Of a stretch of 64,000 nucleotides of DNA, positions 25,876-32,861 are shown piece by piece. The stretch lies in assembly GCA_002483445.1 (NCBI GenBank), contig DLHY01000109.1:1-64000 (forward strand), read 5' to 3'. Position 1 is the first letter of the stretch; each line of letters starts with the position of its first letter. A program made the position numbers and the translations under genes. Origin of the DNA: Blastocatellia bacterium UBA7656. GTDB lineage: Bacteria > Acidobacteriota > Blastocatellia > UBA7656. The notes below the pieces were generated by a model. The model was given only the letters and a program-made list of their open reading frames with translations, had not been told where the DNA came from and did no database searches.

Positions 25876-27612
25876 TCAGCCACAGACAAGAACGGCGCGC
25901 TTCCATTTCTGCACCGAGTTTATCAGAAAGAATGATCCGGCTCGTTGAAGTTCTGCTTTGCGAATCACTCTTTCGCGCACTCGGCCTGAAGCTATGAGTT
26001 CATCGCGAAAAGTTCCGGCAAGCAATCCGCACTCTCGCGGCGGAGTCCACATCTCGCCCCGGCTTTCGATTACGATGTTGGCAAAACAGGATTCGGTCGC
26101 TTCGCCTCTCTCGTTCCACAAAATCACGTCGTCGCAGTTTGAACGCGCTCGAAGCGCGTTTTCATAAACATCGCGGTGCGTCGTCTTGTTATAGATGAAC
26201 GGATCGTTGATATTGATCGGCTCGCGCGCAAACATCACTCGCAGTACCCGATCATCTTCTTCCCTTATTCGGTAAACCTCTGTTGAAACCCCGCCATCGT
26301 TTGCAACCAGAAGCCTGACCTTCCATCGCCCCTCGCTGTGATCGCGGCGAACGCGATTGAGAGCCACGATGATATCTTCTTCGTTCCAGGTGAAATTGAA
26401 GTAGCTTGCTGATGACTGGGCGCGTTCGAGATGTCTTTCGAGCAGGAAAAAGTTTCCGCTTTCGAGCAGAAGGGTTTCGAGTATTTGAAACCGCGGGCGG
26501 CGCTGATCGAGGAATCGGGCCTTGAGCAGGCATTCGTCATACTCGCCCTCGGCGGTCGAGTCATAAGTGACGCCGCCTCCGACGCCGAAGGTCGTTTCGC
26601 CAGTTTGAGCGTCAATTACAATCGTGCGAATGGCGACGTTGAACAGAGAGTCCCCGCCCGGAAGGATCAAACCAATGCTTCCGGTATAAGCGCGGCGCGG
26701 AAACCGCTCAAGCCCGTGTATGATTCGCATCGAGCTAATTTTCGGCGCTCCGGTTATCGAGCCGCACGGAAACAGCGAGCCGAGTATTTCATTCAAATCG
26801 ACTTCAGCGCGGCAGATCGATTCGACTGTTGAAGTCATCTGCAAAAGAGTCGGGTACTTTTCGACTTCGAAGAGGCGGCGAGTCTCGACCGAACCGGTGA
26901 CAGATATTTTTCCGAGATCGTTTCTGATCAAATCGACGATCATGAGATTTTCAGCGCGATTCTTTGCAGAAGCAGCGAGGTTTGCAATCTGCCGGTCATC
27001 TTCTTCGAGCCAGCGACCGCGTGGCATAGTCCCCTTCATAGGACGGGTGATGAGTCTGTTTTCACGTCGCTCGAAAAAAAGTTCAGGCGAAAGAGAGAGA
27101 ATTTTGTAGCGGCCCGTGTCGAGAAAAGCCGAGTAGCGCGCGCCTTGAGACGCGCCGAGTTTTCTGTGCCAGCTTCGCGCATCGCCAGTGAATCGACAAT
27201 GAAGCGGGAAGGTGTAATTTATTTGATAGGTGTCACCCGCTTCGATGCGGCGGCGAATTTCGTAAATCGCTTTTTCGTATTCGCCTTTCGATATCGCAGG
27301 CGCCCACTGTGAAGCCGTGTAGTCGGCAGTCGCGTTATCGTCAGGCTCTCCTGTTTGATCGAACACAGCAACCCACGCGAGAGGAAAACCCTGTGTGTCG
27401 TGAACTGTCATCGATTGATCGAACGCGGGCGCGGCTTCGTAAGAGAGCATCACCGCCGCCCATCGTCCCTGCCGCGCTTCGGCTTCGGCTGCGGCGATCA
27501 GAGGCTTGATTTCTTCAAGCGAGTGAGCGGTGAGAACGGCTTGCGGGCGTGTGAGCGCAGCGCGCCACAGCGAGCGCGTTCCATCGAATGATTCGAAGAG
27601 GGCTTCTGCCAT
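25876..27612 (-). CDS. pabBC: Aminodeoxychorismate synthase component I fused to aminodeoxychorismate lyase (PabB-PabC)
   Basis: A 578-residue bifunctional enzyme making p-aminobenzoate for folate. Residues about 1-370 are PabB: the chorismate-binding motif RPMKGTMPRG contains the Lys nucleophile expected of PabB, with LIVDLIRNDLGKI, YPTLLQMTSTVE and PCGSITGAPKISSMRII following. Residues about 375-578 are a fold-IV PLP enzyme: Lys in YNKTTHRDVYE, ESCFANIVI, and GLLAGTFRDELI near the C-terminus. The PabA glutamine amidotransferase is not adjacent and must be encoded elsewhere. Transcription diverges from the 5'-nucleotidase gene. Confidence 0.92.
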   Translation of the reverse strand: MAEALFESFDGTRSLWRAALTRPQAVLTAHSLEEIKPLIAAAEAEARQGRWAAVMLSYEAAPAFDQSMTVHDTQGFPLAWVAVFDQTGEPDDNATADYTASQWAPAISKGEYEKAIYEIRRRIEAGDTYQINYTFPLHCRFTGDARSWHRKLGASQGARYSAFLDTGRYKILSLSPELFFERRENRLITRPMKGTMPRGRWLEEDDRQIANLAASAKNRAENLMIVDLIRNDLGKISVTGSVETRRLFEVEKYPTLLQMTSTVESICRAEVDLNEILGSLFPCGSITGAPKISSMRIIHGLERFPRRAYTGSIGLILPGGDSLFNVAIRTIVIDAQTGETTFGVGGGVTYDSTAEGEYDECLLKARFLDQRRPRFQILETLLLESGNFFLLERHLERAQSSASYFNFTWNEEDIIVALNRVRRDHSEGRWKVRLLVANDGGVSTEVYRIREEDDRVLRVMFAREPININDPFIYNKTTHRDVYENALRARSNCDDVILWNERGEATESCFANIVIESRGEMWTPPRECGLLAGTFRDELIASGRVRERVIRKAELQRAGSFFLINSVQKWKRAVLVCG

Positions 27613-27668
27613 GATTTTGCTATTGAAATCAATCTACTCATAAGTGAGCCAGCGGTTCAAGCAATCGC

Positions 27669-27760
27669 GCTGGGGGCGCAGGCATCCTGCCTGCCAGTCT
27701 CACGCACTCAGCCATCTGATTAAGCCTGAAGCCTTGCACGCTGGAAGCGCGCGCCCCCAG
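27669..27760. repeat. Hairpin repeat with CTGGGGGCGC / GCGCCCCCAG ends
   Basis: The ends GCTGGGGGCGC (27669-27679) and GCGCCCCCAG (27751-27760) are inverted. Inside is a GCAGGCATCCTGCCTGC hairpin. It is a short intergenic element between the divergent pabBC and 5'-nucleotidase genes. Its right end is 6 bp from the -35 box of the latter. Confidence 0.55.
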
Positions 27761-27765
27761 GAAGG

Positions 27766-27794
27766 TTGAGCGCGGGGGCGTGGAGTTGTATGCT
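27766..27794 (+). promoter_or_regulatory. Probable sigma-70-type promoter of the 5'-nucleotidase gene
   Basis: TTGAGC (27766-27771), a 17-bp spacer and TATGCT (27789-27794) are well placed about 25 bp before the start codon. Assigned by consensus only. Confidence 0.5.
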
Positions 27795-27818
27795 ATCCGA
27801 CCGTTGAAAGGAAAGAGT

Positions 27819-29414
27819 ATGAAAATCAAAATCATCGTTTTCGTATTTTGCGCTCTTGCTCTCGTGACAGTCGGGGTCGATGCTCAACGACGACAATCGC
27901 CTCAGACCATCACCATAACCATACTTCAACTCAACGACGTATACGAAATTTCGCCCGTTGATGGCGGAGAAAGCGGCGGGCTGGCGCGCGTGGCGACTCT
28001 TCTGGATCGGGAAAGAAATCGCTCGCCGCATAATCTCTTTTTGCTTGCAGGCGATTTCCTTTCGCCCTCTCTCGCCTCGAAGGAATTCAAAGGCGCGCAG
28101 ATGATCGCTTCGCTCAATGCCATCAAGCTGGATATAGCCGCGCTCGGCAATCACGAATTCGATGTCGATCTTCAGACGCTCGATCAGCGCATAAAAGAAT
28201 CACAGTTCATCTACCTTGCGGCGAACGTCGTCAAAAAAGACGGCAAGCCGATTGACGGAGTGAAGCCATACATCATTCGCAATCTCGGCGGCGCGCGTGT
28301 CGCCGTCTTCAGCCTGTTGACCGCAGACACCGCCGCGAAATCGACTTACGGGAAAGAGATCAAAGTAGCCGACCCGATCACTGTCGGCAGAAGATTGTCC
28401 AGAAGGCTTCGCCTTGAGGGCGCGGACATCATAATCGCGCTCACTCACCTTTCGATGTGCGAAGACAAGCGACTTGCGGCAGAAGCGGATGTCGATTTGA
28501 TAGTCGGCGGACACGAACACGAGTTGCTGCAATCGATGGCGGGCCGCGCTCACATTTCAAAGATGGGGTCGGACGCGCGCAATCTCGGTCGCATGGATTT
28601 GCATCTTTCTCGCACGGGGCAGGGCCGCTATCGCCTCAAAGACATGGACTGGCGGAGCATCACGGTCGATAACAACGTGCCGGAGAATGAAGCGGTAAAA
28701 GCGGTCGTCGATCAATGGGAAGGCCGGTTGAAAGCCAAGTACCCTGATCTCGATGAAAAGATCGGACAGACTGCGGTGGAGCTTGACGTGCTGGCTTCTA
28801 ATCTCAGGCGCAGCGAGACGAACTTCGGAAACTTTCTGGCCGACGCATACCTTCAGGCTTACGAGCAGGCTGACGCCGCTTTGGTCAACAGCGGAGGGAT
28901 TCGCTCTGATCGCGCTTACGGGCGCGATAATGCGATGACCGATCTTACGAATCGCGACATTCGAAGCATACTTCCTTATGATAACGATCTGGCGCTGGTC
29001 GAGGTGACGGGCGAGCTATTGAAGAAACTGCTTGAGCATGGCGTGAGCGAAGTGAGCAATGAAGACGGAAGGTTTCCGCAGGTCGCGGGTCTCGCCTTCA
29101 GCTATGACGCGGCAAAGCCGGTGGGAGGGCGTGTGAGTGATATTAAGGTCGGCGGTCAGCCTTATGATCCGCAGAAGAAATACCGTCTGGTAGTGAACTC
29201 ATTCACATTCGGCGGCGGCGATGAGTATGACTTCACGGGCGCGACGAGGTTGAGCGAGAAGGGCAAAGAACCTCTTGAAAGAAATGTGATCGTCGATCAG
29301 ATCAAAAAGAAGACGCCGCTTTCGCCCCGGAAGGAGAATCGAATCACTCCGGCGGGAGAGCAAGCGCCCCCTCTCGACCCGTGCGCGCCTCAACCACGTC
29401 GCAAGGCAGCATGA
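27819..29414 (+). CDS. Exported 5'-nucleotidase / metallophosphoesterase (UshA-like)
   Basis: 531 residues from ATG 27819, chosen because AAGGAAAG precedes it. A signal peptide (KIIVFVFCALALVTVGVDA) directs export. The N-terminal calcineurin-like domain has the metal motifs LQLNDVYEI (in place of the usual D-x-H, with Asn-Asp), LAGDFLSPS, LGNHEFDVD, ALTHLS and GGHEHE. The C-terminal 5'-nucleotidase domain shows NFLADAYLQAY, ALVNSGGIRSD and FGGGDEYDFTG (substrate-binding loop). It would hydrolyse nucleotides in the periplasm for phosphate and nucleoside salvage. The first metal motif is divergent (NDVYE instead of NDxH), which should be checked for activity. Confidence 0.9.
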   Translation: MKIKIIVFVFCALALVTVGVDAQRRQSPQTITITILQLNDVYEISPVDGGESGGLARVATLLDRERNRSPHNLFLLAGDFLSPSLASKEFKGAQMIASLNAIKLDIAALGNHEFDVDLQTLDQRIKESQFIYLAANVVKKDGKPIDGVKPYIIRNLGGARVAVFSLLTADTAAKSTYGKEIKVADPITVGRRLSRRLRLEGADIIIALTHLSMCEDKRLAAEADVDLIVGGHEHELLQSMAGRAHISKMGSDARNLGRMDLHLSRTGQGRYRLKDMDWRSITVDNNVPENEAVKAVVDQWEGRLKAKYPDLDEKIGQTAVELDVLASNLRRSETNFGNFLADAYLQAYEQADAALVNSGGIRSDRAYGRDNAMTDLTNRDIRSILPYDNDLALVEVTGELLKKLLEHGVSEVSNEDGRFPQVAGLAFSYDAAKPVGGRVSDIKVGGQPYDPQKKYRLVVNSFTFGGGDEYDFTGATRLSEKGKEPLERNVIVDQIKKKTPLSPRKENRITPAGEQAPPLDPCAPQPRRKAA

Positions 29415-29418
29415 GGTT

Positions 29419-29530
29419 CAAGGCAAAATGCAAAAGTAAAAAGGCAAAAGAAGGAAGCGCACTAAGGGCAACTCTCTTCGGTTGCGGCGGCTTCCCTACT
29501 TTTTCATTTTGCTTTTTTACCTTTGCCTTG
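29419..29530. terminator. Facing heptad arrays between convergent genes, possible bidirectional terminator
   Basis: Seven-bp words AAGGCAA/AATGCAA/AAGTAAA lie at 29419-29454 and their complement at 29499-29530, about 44 bp apart. The pair fills the gap between the plus-strand 5'-nucleotidase and the minus-strand dioxygenase-like gene. A stem would have U/A-rich flanks on both strands. The terminator role is inferred from position; the repeat itself is plain in the sequence. Confidence 0.55.
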
Positions 29531-29534
29531 CGCG

Positions 29535-30206
29535 TCACGCTTCAGGCGTATATCCGAGCACGATATCGAACCGCGCAGCCAGTTCGCCTATGCGCGACTC
29601 TTTGATCGGAGCGAAGTCGACGATTATCGATTCACGGGCTTTGATGTCGCGAATGCTTTTGAGTATGGAGTCGCGCTCGTTTCCCGGCTCGCCTTTGATG
29701 TAGCACTGCGTGGTGAATTTGTCCCGCCCTTTCATCTTCACAGCGAAGTGAATGTGCGGCGTGCGACCCGGATATGGAACAGGCTTGATGGTGCGGAACA
29801 GGTATTCGCCGGTCGAGCCGGTCAGGAAACGACCGAACCCCTGAAAGTTCGCGTCTCTCTTTTCACCGTTGACGCTGCCCGTGTGAAGATAAGCGCCGTT
29901 GTTATCGACCTGCCAGATTTCCACGACTGCGCTCCTTATGGGCTGCCCGCGGCTGTCGAGTATGCGCCCGCTCAAATAGGTGACTGATCCTATGGCAGCG
30001 GTGATCGTATCGTTGATTATCAGCAGGTCGTTATCCGTGTCGAGCGGCATTCGGTTCGGATAAAACGGCCCTTCGGTCTGCCTGGGCGTCTGGATCAATT
30101 GATCAGCGAAAACGTCCGACGTAAAGAAAGCGGCTGCCCCGGCGGCTCCGGCTGCAAGGCTTCCGAGGAAACACCGACGGGTGCTGAACGATTTGTTTAT
30201 ATTCAT
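29535..30206 (-). CDS. Exported intradiol ring-cleavage dioxygenase-like protein (Tat substrate)
   Basis: 223 residues from ATG 30206; AGGGAG precedes it and a Tat-type signal follows directly (STRRCFLGSLAAGAAGAAAFF). The mature domain resembles protocatechuate 3,4-dioxygenase: TEGPFYP near the start, GRILDSRGQPIRSAVVEIWQ, a Tyr in GAYLHTG, and FRTIKPVPYPGRTPHIHFAV with a Tyr and two His expected to bind Fe(III). It would cleave catechol-type rings or related extracellular aromatics. The substrate is unknown and no aromatic-degradation genes are nearby. Confidence 0.85.
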   Translation of the reverse strand: MNINKSFSTRRCFLGSLAAGAAGAAAFFTSDVFADQLIQTPRQTEGPFYPNRMPLDTDNDLLIINDTITAAIGSVTYLSGRILDSRGQPIRSAVVEIWQVDNNGAYLHTGSVNGEKRDANFQGFGRFLTGSTGEYLFRTIKPVPYPGRTPHIHFAVKMKGRDKFTTQCYIKGEPGNERDSILKSIRDIKARESIIVDFAPIKESRIGELAARFDIVLGYTPEA

Positions 30207-30307
30207 ACCCGGAATCTCCCTGTTGATCTGTGAACTTCGCTGCGACTGATGATAAAGGAGCAGAAGCAGTGCAGGCAAACGCGCGGCTGGCTCCGCTGAC
30301 GTTTTCT

Positions 30308-31435
30308 TCAAACATCCTGTTTGAGCAAACGGGCGTGCCGCATACGATCCAGAAGGCCGGGGCGATTGCTGTACTGCTCATAGATGCCGTTGATTCTGGT
30401 TTGGAACTTGTCCGATTGGCCGAGATACTCAGCCAGGTCGCGAAGGTCGACGAACAACTTTATCGCATCGTCGTAAGCTTTCGGTTGCTTTTTCGCTATG
30501 AGAGCGAATATCTCGTCCCACAGTTGCGGCTCTCGTTTGCCCATCTCGGTGAGCTTTTTGATTCTGGCTTTTTCAGCTTCCTGCCGCTTCTTTTCCTTCC
30601 GCAGTCTTTCTTTTTCAGAGGCGGCTGCGATCAACTCATCGACCGTGCATCGGGGATCGGGCGACGCAACGGATTTCGATTCATCGAGAGAAAGCTTGCG
30701 AAGTCTCGCGGCAAGTTGAGCGTCGAGGTTAGGCTCGCCTCTCACGAGCCTTACGAGAAAATCGTTTCGCTCCCCGTCTGACAATCCGGCGATCAGTTTT
30801 TCATAATCCGGTTCGGCTGCGCTCTCATCTTGAGGGCTGAGATCAGATGCGGCGGCGATAAAATCTTCATCGACCTCGAATAGCTCGATGAACTTCTTCA
30901 ACGGGCGCGACAGATTCTGAAGACCGGCAGGGACGGGCGGCTCAAGCTGTTCGTCGTCTTCGAATTCCGGCTCAAGCGATATGGCTTTGAGCCACGCGAG
31001 GTAGAGAGCGCGGAAGTCTCCGCGCAATATATCCTGTCGGAGCAAAACGAGCGAAGAGAGCCAGCCTTCGCCCTCTATCCAATCCCCCCAGTCTTCATCG
31101 TCGAAACGAATATCGAGAAGAATATATTCTCCGGTCACGCGGGCCGATATCATGTCCCCGACGCAGTAAGGGGCGATCATTTCCGTGTCGATGACGGATC
31201 GCGGCAATCGAAAGGCGAGCCGTTTGGTTCCCCAGTTGGCCAGGTAGAGCATGGCATCGAAATAATTCAGTAAGACCTTTTTCGCGTCTCCGCGAAAGTC
31301 TCCATAAGAATAGGTGAAGACTGCGTGGTGAGGCGTGAGAACGACGCGGCTCGACAGGCTGGCGATGTAGGATTGTTCCTTTTCGGTCAAGGGCCGATCA
31401 ATGGCTTGAAACTCGTAGTACTGATACTCGCTCAT
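30308..31435 (-). CDS. Conserved protein of unknown function, 375 residues
   Basis: From ATG 31435 (MSEYQYYEFQAIDRPLTEKEQ). The N-terminal ~170 residues form a mixed domain rich in Tyr/Trp (FDDEDWGDWIEGEGWLSSL). The middle is acidic, and the C-terminal half holds a Lys/Glu-rich helix (KERLRKEKKRQEAEKARIKK) followed by helical hairpins ending MRHARLLKQ. There is no signal peptide or membrane segment. I recall similar 'MSEYQYYEF' hypothetical proteins in several phyla, sometimes beside SWIM zinc-finger genes, but no function is known to me. A small coiled-coil protein gene lies 55 bp upstream on the same strand. Confidence 0.7.
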   Translation of the reverse strand: MSEYQYYEFQAIDRPLTEKEQSYIASLSSRVVLTPHHAVFTYSYGDFRGDAKKVLLNYFDAMLYLANWGTKRLAFRLPRSVIDTEMIAPYCVGDMISARVTGEYILLDIRFDDEDWGDWIEGEGWLSSLVLLRQDILRGDFRALYLAWLKAISLEPEFEDDEQLEPPVPAGLQNLSRPLKKFIELFEVDEDFIAAASDLSPQDESAAEPDYEKLIAGLSDGERNDFLVRLVRGEPNLDAQLAARLRKLSLDESKSVASPDPRCTVDELIAAASEKERLRKEKKRQEAEKARIKKLTEMGKREPQLWDEIFALIAKKQPKAYDDAIKLFVDLRDLAEYLGQSDKFQTRINGIYEQYSNRPGLLDRMRHARLLKQDV

Positions 31436-31490
31436 AGATGTCTGTTTCCCGCAGGCGAAGGTCGGGAGCAAATCGGATGGCCGCTCAATG

Positions 31491-31712
31491 TCAGTTGCCC
31501 GAATCCTTGCCCTTCTTCTTTATATGCTCCAACTGCGTCTCGTAATACTCTATATCGTGTTTGGCTTTCATTACATCCGCTTCCACGACGCTGCTTTCCG
31601 TCCCATGCTCTTTGCACATGTTATTCAACTCTGTCAGATATGCTCTCAACTCTCTCAGCTTCTCCTTGTATTCGGCTCTCTGCCTCTTGATTACTTTGCG
31701 CTGACTCTTCAT
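31491..31712 (-). CDS. Small coiled-coil protein
   Basis: 73 residues from ATG 31712; AAGGAG lies 7 bases upstream, whereas an ATG nine codons earlier has no such site. Almost the whole chain is a charged helix with heptad spacing (QRAEYKEKLRELRAYLTELN, then DVMKAKHDIEYYETQLEHIK), so a coiled coil or helical hairpin is likely. It ends 55 bp before the 375-residue unknown gene and probably forms an operon with it. Function unknown. Confidence 0.6.
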   Translation of the reverse strand: MKSQRKVIKRQRAEYKEKLRELRAYLTELNNMCKEHGTESSVVEADVMKAKHDIEYYETQLEHIKKKGKDSGN

Positions 31713-31777
31713 GAGTTTTCTCCTTTGATATACTGCCAACGGGCATAATTTGCGCTTCTGGCAACGGGACTAAAATC

Positions 31778-31835
31778 GTACAACAGGCTGGCAGCCTGTT
31801 GGGAAACGCGGCAACAGGCTGGCCGACGGTTGTAC
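31778..31835. repeat. GCTGGCAGC hairpin repeat, short copy
   Basis: The unit has inverted ends GTACAAC and GTTGTAC. A full GCTGGCAGC hairpin lies on the left and a degenerate GCTGGCCGAC half on the right. It is shorter than the copies at 25618 and 44202 and lacks their shared spacer. Confidence 0.7.
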
Positions 31836-32029
31836 GATTACGACCCACAAAAGCGCAGTTTATGACCCTGCTGAGTATAGAAACGGGTCTGAGTTGAAGA
31901 GGAGTCATTGAGGCCGTTTCCAACGAAGCCCTGAAAGGATGAAAAGCAGGCGACGGCTCCAAATAACAGACTCCTGACTCCTGACTCTGGACTCCAGACT
32001 TTTTTCGGAGGAGACAATCTATTCCGACA

Positions 32030-32058
32030 TTAACTTGTTGTCAATGATGGGTTATAGT
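32030..32058 (+). promoter_or_regulatory. Probable sigma-70-type promoter of the DUF4126 gene
   Basis: TTAACT (32030-32035), a 17-bp spacer and TATAGT (32053-32058) lie about 90 bp before the start codon. Consensus-based call. Confidence 0.45.
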
Positions 32059-32148
32059 GCTGCGACAGTCCGCCGCAAGGTCACATCATACTTGCCAGTG
32101 GGGTGAGGCCAGTAGACTGAAAACAACTGACGAGAGGACGACTCGATA

Positions 32149-32610
32149 ATGACGCTTCTGTTTGCCTTTCTCATTGGATTTTTTGGCGGGCTGCGCTCGC
32201 TTATGGCTCCCGCAGCGACTTCCTGGGCCGCATATCTGGGTTGGTTGAAACTTGAGCGCCCGCTCTCCCTCATTGGCTCAATCCCTTCGGTCGCGATTTT
32301 CACCCTGCTCGCAGTAGCGGAGCTTGTGGCCGACAAGCTGCCGAAAACACCCAGCCGCACTGCGCCTCTGGGTCTGATCGCGCGTATCGTGATGGGCGGG
32401 CTGACGGGCGCCTGCGTTGCCGCTCAGGGAGATCAAGGAATACTTGTTGGCGCTGTGCTTGGCGCTGTCGGCGGCGTTGTCGGATGTTTCGCAGGCTACA
32501 GGGCGCGCACACGGCTCGTGAAAGCGTCGGGCAAGCCCGATATCTACATCGCCCTGCTTGAGGATGTCGTGGCCGTGGCTGGCTCTCTTTGGGTAGTTTC
32601 GCGATTTTGA
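32149..32610 (+). CDS. DUF4126 family membrane protein
   Basis: 153 residues, strongly hydrophobic, Gly/Ala-rich, with about four membrane segments. The start (FAFLIGFFGGLRSLMAPAAT) and the central Gly-rich pair (LVGAVLGAVGGVVGCFAGYRAR) fit DUF4126, a family of unknown function with glycine-zipper-like helices. The C-terminus LLEDVVAVAGSLWVVSRF is conserved in the family. It is monocistronic with its own promoter. Confidence 0.8.
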   Translation: MTLLFAFLIGFFGGLRSLMAPAATSWAAYLGWLKLERPLSLIGSIPSVAIFTLLAVAELVADKLPKTPSRTAPLGLIARIVMGGLTGACVAAQGDQGILVGAVLGAVGGVVGCFAGYRARTRLVKASGKPDIYIALLEDVVAVAGSLWVVSRF

Positions 32611-32861
32611 GCTATGCGCCCGATACCGCGTCCGCTACAATGCTTCGCGAAATCATAAAACTTTCATAGAAAATTTCTGATATCATCCGACTGCGGCGAT
32701 ACCTCGTTCAAGCTGTCGAGCCGCACAGAGAAGTTCCTTCATATCATGGAGCTTCGCGCGCTGGCCTCCGTCCGGCAAATCCGAGGGTCTCGTCCAGTCG
32801 TATTCTCTATTCTTCTCAAGAGTCCCGGAATACTTCAGATCATTTCATTGAGGTGTTTGTT

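Larger units (their letters stand above)
31713..32148. other. 436-bp intergenic region with repeats and a promoter
   Basis: It contains a GTACAACAGGCTGGCAGCCT hairpin unit at 31778-31835 bounded by CGTACAAC/GTTGTACG, a one-sided heptad array (GACTCCT words) at 31969-32000, and a good promoter at 32030-32058. No coding region is supported between the divergent small coiled-coil and DUF4126 genes. Confidence 0.6.
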
